A stretch of 64,000 nucleotides of DNA from Acinetobacter ihumii (GTDB lineage Bacteria > Pseudomonadota > Gammaproteobacteria > Pseudomonadales > Moraxellaceae), in assembly GCF_900625095.1 (NCBI RefSeq), contig NZ_LR130760.1, forward strand, positions 800,417 to 864,416, in the 5' to 3' direction. This document shows positions 56,420-64,000 of this stretch, one piece after another (positions within the stretch are counted from its first letter, which is position 1; each line of letters opens with the position of its first letter). The notes under the pieces are model-generated. The model searched no databases. It was not told where the DNA came from and was given only the letters and a program-made list of their open reading frames with translations. Position numbers and translations under genes: made by a program.

Positions 56420-56898
56420 TGCGTCAGTAGCACCGTCGCCGTTGAGAGTATGCCCTCTTGGCGGCCAGTAAACCCTAGCTTTTCTGTAGTCGTGGCTTTA
56501 ACACTAATTTGGGTAATATCCAAGTCTAAGACATCCGCAATACTTTGACGCATTTGCAAGTGATGTGGGGCAAGTTTGGGACGCTCGCATGCAACAGTAA
56601 TGTCTGCATTATTTAAAACATAGCCTCGATCAAGAATCAATTGATAAACATGTTTCAACAATACACGACTGTCTGCACCTTTAAACTCTGGGTCGGTATC
56701 GGGAAAATGTTGTCCAATATCTCCCAATGCCAAAGCACCCAATAGAGCATCTGCTAAAGCATGTAGTACCACATCACCATCAGAATGGGCTTTTAAACCG
56801 TGCGTATGTGGAATTTTAACGCCTGCTAAAGTCACATGGTCTCCATCTTCAAAAGCATGAACATCCATACCCTGACCGATGCGAATTGGTAAAATCAT
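56407..56898 (-). CDS. ispF: 2-C-methyl-D-erythritol 2,4-cyclodiphosphate synthase
   Basis: Zinc enzyme of the non-mevalonate isoprenoid pathway. 163 residues: metal-binding DVHAF near residue 12, the [18 protein letters not shown] signature (His and Asp ligands), [10 protein letters not shown], and [12 protein letters not shown] at the C-terminus. AAAGGA precedes the ATG. It is alone; ispD is not adjacent. Convergent with the phosphatase-like gene and overlapping it slightly. Confidence 0.96.
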   Translation of the reverse strand: MILPIRIGQGMDVHAFEDGDHVTLAGVKIPHTHGLKAHSDGDVVLHALADALLGALALGDIGQHFPDTDPEFKGADSRVLLKHVYQLILDRGYVLNNADITVACERPKLAPHHLQMRQSIADVLDLDITQISVKATTTEKLGFTGRQEGILSTATVLLTHQLN

Positions 56899-56993
56899 TT
56901 ATTTTCCTTTACAAAACAAATCACATAACTTGTATTCTGGCTTTTGGTTTCGCTATAGTACGTTTAGCCAATGAAAAGGAAGTATAAGCGATC

Positions 56994-57647
56994 ATGATGG
57001 TTCGTACAGATAGATTTTCTTTAAAAAACGTAGTTTGTGCGCTCGCGATCGGTTTTTGCTTTTCATCGACTCATGCGGCAGATCTTCTCAATTGTTCAAC
57101 AGAACATTCATCATTTGTTTCGAAGAAAATCTGTTCAAGTCATTTTCAAGAACAAAGACACGAACTCAACAATAAGTTTTTAGTGGCTTATCTCGTTTCA
57201 GATGCACCCGTTAAATTGCTATACGATACACAAATGTCATGGTTGAATCGTTTACAGCAATGTAAAAGCCAGAATTGTATCAATCAACAGTTCTCTATCC
57301 GCGAGGATGACCTTAATTTTTATACTTCTTTAAATCAGAGCCTGACTCAACATTTTTTAAAATTTGAGCATGGAAAAATCTCCAGTCAGCCGATTCATTT
57401 ACAAGTCCATCAACTGAATAAAGATAAAATTAAGGTTGAAGGTATTGCCTATCGCAATCCTAATAACAGAACTGATCGTCAGACGATTTCTTTTTTAGCC
57501 TATACTGCACCTGAAAAGAAAAATCAAATCTATGACAATGAACATGACTGTCAATATGATTTTAATTTTCAAAAGAGTATTTTAGTCGTTAAAACTGAAC
57601 AAAAAGGCTGTGAACGTTTTAGTGGTGTCTATCGCCTGTATGATTAA
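56994..57647 (+). CDS. Exported protein with LprI-like N-terminal region
   Basis: 217 residues. Signal peptide about 1-28 (SSTHAA). The mature N-terminus has the layout of the LprI/DUF1311 lysozyme-inhibitor-like domain: paired Cys (LLNC, KKIC), then LNNKFLVAYL and WLNRLQQCKSQNC, which would be disulphide-bonded. The second half (about 125-217) is unrecognised, mostly beta-like with a final Cys pair (HDCQYDF, KGCERF). Periplasmic; function unknown. Confidence 0.7.
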   Translation: MMVRTDRFSLKNVVCALAIGFCFSSTHAADLLNCSTEHSSFVSKKICSSHFQEQRHELNNKFLVAYLVSDAPVKLLYDTQMSWLNRLQQCKSQNCINQQFSIREDDLNFYTSLNQSLTQHFLKFEHGKISSQPIHLQVHQLNKDKIKVEGIAYRNPNNRTDRQTISFLAYTAPEKKNQIYDNEHDCQYDFNFQKSILVVKTEQKGCERFSGVYRLYD

Positions 57648-57684
57648 ACAAGATGAGGATCATCTCCCATCATCTTGTTTAAGT
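57646..57684. terminator. Shared terminator of the LprI-like gene and dadA
   Basis: AAACAAGATGA/TCATCTTGTTT, eleven pairs around a 13-nt loop, between convergent genes. Confidence 0.75.
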
Positions 57685-57702
57685 TAAAATAACTCAGTTT
57701 AC

Positions 57703-58950
57703 TTAAGCTGCTGCGAGTTTAGCTGAAATTTCCTGACTAATAATCGCTGCAGTGGCTGCTGAAAGTGTCCAACCCAAATGACCATGCCCTGTGTTATAAA
57801 ACACGCGAGAATGTTTGCCTTGTTTAATTACAGGCATCATATTCGGCATCATAGGACGTAACCCAGCCCACGGAACAGCATGCTCAGTTGAAATGTCGAA
57901 ATTGGCATTCACCCAATTAATTAAAGGCTGAATACGATCGGCACGGATATCCCGATTGTAACCATTAAATTCGGCTGTACCTGCTACTCTAAAACGGTCT
58001 TCGCCTAAACGTGAGGTCACAATTTTAGCACTCTCATCCAGCAAACTGACCCAAGGTGCATTTTGAATACTCTTTTCATCTTTTAAATGTACCGTAATGG
58101 AATACCCTTTTACAGGATAAACATTCACTCGATCGCCGAGCATATCTGCTAATTGGTAACTGCCCACACCGCCGCAGACTAAAATAGCATCTGCTTCTAT
58201 TGTCACAGGCTGATCTTTAGGATCCAGCATGTTTTCAGAACTTGGCTGACAAGACACAATCACTTTTTTATCTAAAAGTTGCACATGATTGACATCCAAC
58301 CCAAAACGATATTTCACGCCATATTTTTGAGTAGTTTCGGCTAAACCAACAGTAAATTTATGGATATCCCCAGTCGCATCATCGGGAGTATAATAACCTC
58401 CAAAATATTCACCCGACAATGTCGGTTCAATTTGCTTAATTTCTTCTGGAGTCACGGCATGACGTGCTAAAGCACCACGACATAACATATCATTGACGCT
58501 ATTGGCGACTTTATAATCATATTCATTATGGTAAATATGTAAAATTCCACGCTTTTCCAAATTAAAATCAATCTGTTCTTTTTCAGCGATTTCAAATAAA
58601 CGCTTTCGCGCTAACAAAGCCAGTCGAACTGTTTCAAGGGTATTGGTTTCATAGTGTTTAATACTGGCAAGGAATTCAAACAACCAGCTATATTTATGCA
58701 CATTAAAAGAAGGATTGAGCAATAATGGTGCATCTTTTTTTGACATCCATTTCATGCCTTTTAACACAGTCGATTTTTGATTCCAGACTTCAGCATTACA
58801 AGCAGAAAGTTGTCCACCATTGGCAAATGAAGTTTCCATGGCTGGAAATAAATGCTGATCAATGACGGTAACCTGATGACCTAATAGCGCCAATTCATAA
58901 GCAGAAGTCACACCCGTGATTCCAGAACCGACTACAATTACATGAGACAT
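57703..58950 (-). CDS. dadA: D-amino acid dehydrogenase-type FAD enzyme, under a glycine riboswitch
   Basis: FAD-dependent oxidase-fold enzyme (DAO family) of 415 residues that oxidatively deaminates an amino acid and passes electrons to the respiratory chain. Start at the ATG at 58950, which has AAGGAG at ideal spacing; eight codons upstream in the frame are in the leader. Dinucleotide fold VIVVGSGITGVTSAYELALLG (key G8-G10-G13), ETSFANGGQLSACNAEVWN, and the C-terminal NTGHGHLGWTLSAATAA. DadA normally prefers D-alanine and other D-amino acids. The glycine riboswitch in front suggests glycine is an important substrate or signal here. Confidence 0.9.
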   Translation of the reverse strand: MSHVIVVGSGITGVTSAYELALLGHQVTVIDQHLFPAMETSFANGGQLSACNAEVWNQKSTVLKGMKWMSKKDAPLLLNPSFNVHKYSWLFEFLASIKHYETNTLETVRLALLARKRLFEIAEKEQIDFNLEKRGILHIYHNEYDYKVANSVNDMLCRGALARHAVTPEEIKQIEPTLSGEYFGGYYTPDDATGDIHKFTVGLAETTQKYGVKYRFGLDVNHVQLLDKKVIVSCQPSSENMLDPKDQPVTIEADAILVCGGVGSYQLADMLGDRVNVYPVKGYSITVHLKDEKSIQNAPWVSLLDESAKIVTSRLGEDRFRVAGTAEFNGYNRDIRADRIQPLINWVNANFDISTEHAVPWAGLRPMMPNMMPVIKQGKHSRVFYNTGHGHLGWTLSAATAAIISQEISAKLAAA

Positions 58951-58952
58951 AT

Positions 58953-58981
58953 GAGCTCCTTGAAATGCCACCACATTTCAA
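58953..58981 (-). promoter_or_regulatory. Hairpin touching the dadA Shine-Dalgarno sequence
   Basis: In the minus strand TTGAAATG (58981-58974), loop TGGTGG, CATTTCAA (58967-58960), immediately followed by GGAG. The last two bases of the 3' arm are part of the AAGGAG Shine-Dalgarno sequence. It sits right after the riboswitch, the place of an expression platform. Confidence 0.6.
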
Positions 58982-58983
58982 AA

Positions 58984-59176
58984 TTGCCCCATCTGTCTAT
59001 GTACCTGAGAGCTTCGGTTTTCAATAATTCCTATTAATTATTTTAACCATCCCCTTCGGTGAGTATTTTGACAATACTTCTCTCCAGATTGATTTTGATT
59101 ATTACAGTCCTTTTGCCTGAGAGTTTCCGGGGTCGTTGCTCCTTCGGCGTGTTCACAGGAACATCTCTCCTGCAAT
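58984..59176 (-). promoter_or_regulatory. Tandem glycine riboswitch
   Basis: Two glycine aptamers in tandem on the minus strand. Aptamer 1 (about 59175-59106): GGAGAGA, GCCGAAGGAGCAA, ACTCTCAGGCAAAAGGAC. Aptamer 2 (about 59087-58984): GGAGAGA, CACCGAAGGGG, GCTCTCAGGTACATAGACAGA. These are the conserved core strings of the glycine (gcvT-type) riboswitch. The dadA gene starts about 35 bases after aptamer 2. Confidence 0.95.
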
Positions 59177-59239
59177 AATTCATATTGTTATAAAAGCAAT
59201 GTACATGCCAATTTTTAAAAAACCAACTTTATTTTGTAG

Positions 59240-59282
59240 CTTCAATAAAATAAACCTCACCAGTTTAGAACTGATGAGGTTT
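59240..59282 (-). terminator. Terminator of the TerC-CBS gene
   Basis: AAACCTCA-c-CAG / CTG-a-TGAGGTTT stem with a TTTATTTTATT tail on the minus strand. It lies between the TerC stop and the dadA riboswitch promoter. Confidence 0.8.
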
Positions 59283-59307
59283 GTTGAACATTAAAGATTT
59301 TAAGCCA

Positions 59308-60840
59308 TTATTCATCGACAGGATAAGTAATTTTCACAGTCTTGATTCTGTTTTCATCCATTTCCAAAACTTCAAAACGAATGCCTTCATAGTCAATGAC
59401 CGTACCCACACTCACCACGGCATGAGACTTGTCCATAATTAAACCTGATACGCTGATATATTCACCATCTTCAGGCAGTAATTCAATCATTCCGAGTTCA
59501 AGTTCAAGCTGATACAAATCCAAAAGACCTGTCGCCTGCCAAGTACGCTCATCAATTTTAACCAGTTCAGGCTGTTCATCCGCATCTGGGAATTCACCTG
59601 CAATTGCTTCAAATACATCCAGCGGTGAGATTAACCCCTGTACCATCCCAAACTCATCAGTGACCAAAACCAGAGAGCCTTTAGATGAACGCAAAGTATT
59701 AATCGCATCAATCACTTTCATTCGTTCAAAGATAAAAATCGGACGCTGACGTTTAAGTACGAGTTTTACATCCTCAGGATGTTCCAGTGCATCAATCAAA
59801 TCTTTGGCACGCGCAACAGTGATGACTTTATCCAGACTGCCACGACACACAGGAAACAGGCTATGCGGAACGGACAAGATTTGCTGACGAATACTTTCAG
59901 GATCATCTTCAATATTAACCCATGAAATTTGTGATCTTGGTGTCATGATAGATGAAACATTACGTTCTGCCAGCGTCAGTACACCACCAATCATATAACG
60001 TTCGTCATTTACAAAAAGATTTTGTGAATCCACACGTTCTGTTGTGGTAGCAATCGTATCTTTTTCGCCCATCATTTTAAAAATGGCATTGGCTGTACGG
60101 TGGCGCAATGGAATCTTGGATTGATTTTTTTCCACATTTCGCTGCGAAAATTGGTTAAATGCTTCAATTAAGATCGCAACACCAATACCTGAGTAAATAT
60201 ATCCTTTTGGAATATGGAAACCCATACCTTCGGCAATCAGACTAACACCAATTAACAACAGGAAACTTAAACACAAGATAACCACAGTTGGATGACGGTT
60301 TACAAAGGCAGTCAATGGTTTAGATGCAATTAGCATGACAATGACAGCAACAGTGACCGCTGTCATCATGACATAAATATTATCCACCATACCAATTGCG
60401 GTAATTACAGAATCCAGTGAGAATACTGCATCTAAAACAATAATTTGTGCAACAACTGCCCAGAAACTCGCATAGGCAACAGACGAGGACGTTCTAATTT
60501 CGGGTTTGCCTTCCATTTTTTCATGTAGTTCAGTGACGGCTTTGTAAACCAAAAATAAACCACCGAATAACAAAATTAAATCTCGTCCAGAGAAGGTCAT
60601 TCCAGCCACTTCGACAAGGGGTTTGCTTAAGGTCACTAGCCATGAAATAACGGAAAGAAGAGCCAAACGCATAATCAGTGCCAAGGATAAACCAATGACA
60701 CGTGCTTTATCACGTTGTTCAGGAGGAAGCTTATCAGCCAAAATGGCAATAAAAACGAGATTATCAATCCCTAAAACAATTTCTAACACAATCAGTGTGA
60801 TTAAGCCTACCCAAATACTGGGATCTAATAAAAATTCCAT
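59308..60840 (-). CDS. TerC family membrane protein with CBS and CorC/HlyC domains
   Basis: 510 residues. N-terminal TerC domain (about 1-240) with about seven helices and the conserved acidic membrane residues of [23 protein letters not shown] and [20 protein letters not shown] (key E-D-N and D-S-D residues); then two CBS motifs (about 300-415) and a C-terminal CorC/HlyC transporter-associated domain (about 430-510). Family members handle metal ions (Mn, tellurite resistance); E. coli YoaE and YegH share this architecture. Preceded by GAGGTGA. Confidence 0.92.
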   Translation of the reverse strand: MEFLLDPSIWVGLITLIVLEIVLGIDNLVFIAILADKLPPEQRDKARVIGLSLALIMRLALLSVISWLVTLSKPLVEVAGMTFSGRDLILLFGGLFLVYKAVTELHEKMEGKPEIRTSSSVAYASFWAVVAQIIVLDAVFSLDSVITAIGMVDNIYVMMTAVTVAVIVMLIASKPLTAFVNRHPTVVILCLSFLLLIGVSLIAEGMGFHIPKGYIYSGIGVAILIEAFNQFSQRNVEKNQSKIPLRHRTANAIFKMMGEKDTIATTTERVDSQNLFVNDERYMIGGVLTLAERNVSSIMTPRSQISWVNIEDDPESIRQQILSVPHSLFPVCRGSLDKVITVARAKDLIDALEHPEDVKLVLKRQRPIFIFERMKVIDAINTLRSSKGSLVLVTDEFGMVQGLISPLDVFEAIAGEFPDADEQPELVKIDERTWQATGLLDLYQLELELGMIELLPEDGEYISVSGLIMDKSHAVVSVGTVIDYEGIRFEVLEMDENRIKTVKITYPVDE

Positions 60841-61333
60841 TTTTAGATCACCTCAGACACTTTTGAGCAGTAAATAAGAACAGACCTAGACGGCGATGGA
60901 TCCATTAAGGAGTACCTTTTCAATTAACATGGTTTTAATTATGCCTAACTTTGGGGACTTATCATTGTTTTTTTGTATTTTTATGCAAATAAAGTAATTT
61001 TCTACCTAAATTGTAATTTAAGAGAAATTCAATTTTTTCGGTCAAAGTATTTCATCGCTTAAATTTAAAACATATCGCACAAAAATCAAACAAAAAGTGA
61101 ATTACATTTATTTTTTAGAAATATAGCGGCTTTACATAAACTTATCGATTGTTATAAATTATATATTCTGAATGATTACTTCGAAACTTGAAGCAAAATA
61201 CTATGCAATTATAAAAAATATTGCAAACTCAGTCACACAATATTATTATTAAATCGCTAACACAAACTACTTAAGAAAAACACCACATAGCAACAATAAT
61301 TACTCATTAACCAACCAACTTGGGAATTCTAAA
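60841..61333. other. Divergent regulatory region between the TerC gene and marR-type gene
   Basis: About 490 AT-rich bases. On the minus strand, CATAAT near 60945 could be a -10 for the TerC gene, leaving a leader of about 100 bases that contains a ATGGATCCAT palindrome and a small AAGG/CCTT hairpin. I searched it for the manganese riboswitch core and did not find it. The plus side before 61334 shows nothing distinct beyond a weak ribosome site. Confidence 0.5.
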
Positions 61334-61798
61334 ATGAGCAAAAAATATCTGAAGTTTTTACCAAACACGAATGGGGTTGATTTGAATGAATTTCCCTATT
61401 ACTGGATCACTCAAGTTCATGCACGATATGTGCTCAACATAGATAATGTCCTTAAAAAGTATGGTCTTGACAATTCGCGTCGCCGTATTTTGTTGGCGTT
61501 AGGTGCTAAACCTAAAGCGAGTATTTCAGACTTATCAGAGATGATCATTTCTAAAATGTCGACGACCACTAAAATTGTTTATCGTTTAAAAGATGAAGGC
61601 TTAGTCAATACGTTTTCATGTTCAGAAGATGCCCGAATTACCCGAGTAGAACTCACAGAAAAAGGCAAAGATATGATTTTAAAAATTAATGATATTACCA
61701 GTGTCGTACTAGAACAATCTTTTGAAGGCTTAACTCCCCTTCAATTAGAAAAAACCATTGATAGTTTGAAAGTTTTATATAGAAACTTATCGCATTAA
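61334..61798 (+). CDS. MarR family transcriptional regulator
   Basis: 154 residues with the MarR winged helix: DNSRRRILLALGAKPKASISDLSE.. (key ILLALG, ISDLSE), recognition helix SKMSTTTKIVYRLKDEGLV, wing with the D-x-R signature in SEDARITRVELTEKG. Ligand and targets unknown. It is transcribed away from the TerC gene and overlaps the convergent SRAP gene by four bases, so its targets may be elsewhere. Confidence 0.88.
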   Translation: MSKKYLKFLPNTNGVDLNEFPYYWITQVHARYVLNIDNVLKKYGLDNSRRRILLALGAKPKASISDLSEMIISKMSTTTKIVYRLKDEGLVNTFSCSEDARITRVELTEKGKDMILKINDITSVVLEQSFEGLTPLQLEKTIDSLKVLYRNLSH

Positions 61799-62454
61799 TC
61801 AAAAAAATTAAGTTGCGGTGAAATTTTCGAATTCATTTGTCGAGGTTTATACTCGCATTCAAACTCTTCTACAGGAAAACCTTCTACAAAACTATGGATA
61901 TCCGGTGTTTTCAGGTTTAACCACTCCTGTAAACGTTCATGTGGAATCACAATCACAGATCTCTTCACATCACCAGGTTCGTGAAATTCTCTCATCATCG
62001 GGTGATCGATCGCGTCCATGGTAATCATTGCTGCGGAACGAATGATTTCATCATCAATTTGGCAAATTTCATAAATTGCAGCAATAAAGAATGCCTGACC
62101 ATCTTTGCGGCGTACACACCAGCGTTGTGGTTTACCATCAATATATTTGGCTTCATAAAACTCTGTGACCGGAATAATGCCAAAGTTACATTTAATTGCA
62201 GCTTCATAGAAACTGGAACGCTGTAAAAGAGTTTCATTACGTGCATTATAGGTTTTCTTGGCAGTCGATAAATCAGTCGCCCATTTCGGCACTAAACCAA
62301 ACATTACTTCACGCCACTGCAACCCTTGTTCTGAGTTAAATAATAAAGGTAACTTATATGCAGGATAAACTTCATCCACATATTCAAATAGTATAGGCGG
62401 CAAATTAAGTGCTTGGCATTGCTCTACAGTTAAAGGCTTAAAATTGGCACACAT
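61795..62454 (-). CDS. SOS response-associated peptidase (YedK/HMCES family)
   Basis: 219 residues. SRAP proteins cross-link to abasic sites in single-stranded DNA through Cys2, protecting them. Present: MCANF with Cys2, YNARNET (69-75), FYEA (99-102, Glu101) and HPMMREF with His151, the residues equivalent to Cys2, Asn75, Glu105 and His160 of E. coli YedK. The N-terminal Met must be removed. Located between the MarR gene and a terminator shared with malate synthase. Confidence 0.93.
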   Translation of the reverse strand: MCANFKPLTVEQCQALNLPPILFEYVDEVYPAYKLPLLFNSEQGLQWREVMFGLVPKWATDLSTAKKTYNARNETLLQRSSFYEAAIKCNFGIIPVTEFYEAKYIDGKPQRWCVRRKDGQAFFIAAIYEICQIDDEIIRSAAMITMDAIDHPMMREFHEPGDVKRSVIVIPHERLQEWLNLKTPDIHSFVEGFPVEEFECEYKPRQMNSKISPQLNFFD

Positions 62455-62513
62455 TGATTGAAAATTTCTTTCTGACCTTATATCTACATAATGCTGATTT
62501 TTTATTTTTCAAT

Positions 62514-62540
62514 AAAAAAGTCCCCACAGGGACTTTTTTA
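62514..62540. terminator. Bidirectional terminator, mainly of malate synthase G
   Basis: AAAAAAGTCCC-cacag... perfect 11-bp stem with a 4-nt loop, six T residues on the plus side and six on the minus side. Confidence 0.92.
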
Positions 62541-62556
62541 TCATCAAGTGATCAGA

Positions 62557-64000
62557 TTAATCACCTGTATAACCTTTTAATTTTAAACGTGCAGCATGTA
62601 GCAATGGCTCTGTATAACCAGAAGGTTGTTCAGCACCTTTAAAAATCAAGTCAGAAGCTGCTTTAAAAGCAATATCATTGACAAACTTAGGTGCCATCGG
62701 CGTGTATTCTGGATCATTGGCATTTTGACCATCGACCACTTTCGCCATACGCTCAAGTACTTCTTCCACTTGTTCTTTAGTCACAATATCATGCCGTAAC
62801 CAGTTTGCTACATGTTGTGAAGAAATACGTAATGTTGCACGGTCTTCCATCAAACCTACATCATTGATGTCTGGAACTTTAGAACAACCTACACCCAAAT
62901 CAACCCAGCGAACGACATAGCCCAAAATACCTTGACAGTTATTTTCAAGCTCTTTGGTAATTTCTTCAGTAGTCCAGTCTGTGCTTTCAGCCAAAGGTGG
63001 AGTAAGCAAATCATCAAGTAGTAAAGCTTGTGTGTTTAATAACTCTTTTTGACGTTCAGATACATTACACTGATGATAATGAATCGCATGAATCACTGCG
63101 CCAGACGGTGATGGAACCCATGCACAGCTTGCACCCGCTTCTGGATGTTCAATTTTGGTTTTGTACATATCCAGCAACATATCTGGTTTTGGCCACATGC
63201 CTTTACCGATTTGTGCTTTGCCACGTAAACCTGTTTGTAAGCCAATCATAACATTACGGTTTTCATAAGCAGGGAACCATTTTTGGCCTTTGATTTCGCC
63301 TTTACGAACAAATGCACCGGCTTCCATAAAGGTATGGATTTCATCACCAGTACGGTCCATAAAGCCAGTATTAATAAAGATGGTACGATCTTTCGCTTCT
63401 GCAATACAATTTTTCAAATTGACAGAAGTGCGGCGTTCTTCGTCCATAATACCGACTTTGAGAGTTTTCGCAGGTAAACCAAGTGCTTGTTCTACGCGTT
63501 CAAATAGTTCAACTGTAAAGGCAACTTCTTCAGGACCATGCATTTTTGGCTTCACAATATACATAGAACCTTTACGTGAGTTCTTCAATGTATTTTCACC
63601 ACGAATATCTGGAATTGTGAGTAAAGGTGTCACCAAAGCATCCATAATGCCTTCGTAAATTTCTTTCCCATCCACTAAAATGGCAGGATTCGTCATTAAA
63701 TGACCGACATTACGAAGAAGCATAAGTGAACGACCATGTAAAGTTGTCGTACTACCAATCAGGTTTTTGACGACACGGTCTTCGCTTAATTTACGTGTAA
63801 CAGTTTTACCGTTTTTAGCGATTGATTCTTGAAGATCACCCTTCATCAAACCTAACCAGTTACGATAACCTTCGACTTTTTCTTCTGCATCAACAGCAGC
63901 GACAGAATCTTCCAAGTCCTGAATCGTAGTCACCGCAGCTTCAAGCACTAAATCTTTTACGCCAGCTGCATCTGTTTGACCAATCGGGCTGGTTGCGTCA
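62557..64000 (-). CDS. glcB: Malate synthase G, C-terminal part (gene runs off the window)
   Basis: Condenses glyoxylate and acetyl-CoA to malate in the glyoxylate and glycolate pathways. The window starts inside the gene, so only about the last 480 of some 720 residues are visible; reading continues in frame to base 64000. Landmarks: [20 protein letters not shown] and LGLMKGDL near the cut, [44 protein letters not shown] and [11 protein letters not shown]. It is the single-chain G isoform, not the shorter AceB form. Confidence 0.95.
   Translation of the reverse strand, partial: DATSPIGQTDAAGVKDLVLEAAVTTIQDLEDSVAAVDAEEKVEGYRNWLGLMKGDLQESIAKNGKTVTRKLSEDRVVKNLIGSTTTLHGRSLMLLRNVGHLMTNPAILVDGKEIYEGIMDALVTPLLTIPDIRGENTLKNSRKGSMYIVKPKMHGPEEVAFTVELFERVEQALGLPAKTLKVGIMDEERRTSVNLKNCIAEAKDRTIFINTGFMDRTGDEIHTFMEAGAFVRKGEIKGQKWFPAYENRNVMIGLQTGLRGKAQIGKGMWPKPDMLLDMYKTKIEHPEAGASCAWVPSPSGAVIHAIHYHQCNVSERQKELLNTQALLLDDLLTPPLAESTDWTTEEITKELENNCQGILGYVVRWVDLGVGCSKVPDINDVGLMEDRATLRISSQHVANWLRHDIVTKEQVEEVLERMAKVVDGQNANDPEYTPMAPKFVNDIAFKAASDLIFKGAEQPSGYTEPLLHAARLKLKGYTGD

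Noticed and set aside
60860..60960. Possible manganese (yybP-ykoY) riboswitch in the leader of the TerC gene
   Set aside because: TerC genes often have one, but the leader lacks the conserved core strings; only a BamHI-type palindrome and a small hairpin are present.
1..64000. Mobile elements, prophage or recent islands
   Set aside because: No transposase, integrase, terminal repeats or target duplications were seen, and gene content is core-like throughout.

Overview
This window looks like a chromosomal segment from Acinetobacter (Moraxellaceae, Gammaproteobacteria). The base composition is AT-rich. Gene blocks such as cyoABCDE, rpsF-rpsR-rplI-dnaB-alr, prmA-DUF3426-fis-purH-purD and prfA-prmC follow an arrangement typical of that group, and a BLUF protein carries the flavin-pocket residues of Acinetobacter BlsA at the same positions. 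I see no insertion sequence, integrase, prophage or CRISPR array. Almost everything is core or conserved accessory sequence; species is not decided.

Layout. 1-2.8 kb: a cut-off acyl-CoA synthetase, an SDR dehydrogenase and a divergent AraC-type regulator (fatty or branched acyl-CoA metabolism). 2.85-4.8 kb: prfA-prmC (release factor and its methylase). 5-11 kb: a glycine-zipper envelope protein, a luciferase-like oxidoreductase, divergent ppsR/ppsA, and an RDD membrane protein. 11.4-16.3 kb: the cytochrome bo3 oxidase operon. 16.5-20.4 kb: rpsF-rpsR-rplI, dnaB and alr. 20.4-24.6 kb (minus): circularly permuted ATP-grasp, alpha-E, transglutaminase-like protein, Anbu-type proteasome homologue, then a BLUF photoreceptor. 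24.8-30.7 kb: a WYL regulator, mnmG, a small periplasmic protein, a BASS transporter and prmA. 30.7-35.2 kb: DUF3426, fis, purH, purD. 35.5-38.2 kb: metQ-metN-metI. 38.4-40.6 kb: gloB, two small orphan proteins (one only 29 codons) and three tRNA genes (Leu-Trp-Leu). 40.7-48.8 kb: kinase-like and patatin-like proteins, DUF815 ATPase, an unknown 384-residue protein, a YidB-like protein, a DUF2797 protein and lpxB. 49-53.4 kb: a Fur-box-preceded siderophore receptor operon. 53.5-64 kb: TauE exporter, DAHP synthase, a phosphatase-like protein, ispF, an LprI-like protein, dadA behind a tandem glycine riboswitch, a TerC-CBS protein, a MarR regulator, a SRAP (YedK/HMCES) protein and a cut-off malate synthase G.

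The most interesting signals are mostly in RNA and in one operon. These are: the Anbu/ATP-grasp/transglutaminase/alpha-E cluster with a BLUF light sensor as its apparent last gene; a tandem glycine riboswitch with a hairpin touching the Shine-Dalgarno sequence of a D-amino-acid-dehydrogenase-like gene; candidate small RNAs upstream of fis and between the WYL regulator and mnmG; a nested hairpin ending seven T residues before the start codon of an unknown protein; a three-helix element between purH and purD; and a 29-codon membrane peptide. All of the RNA proposals come from reading complementarity by eye; no folding, alignment or expression data were available.
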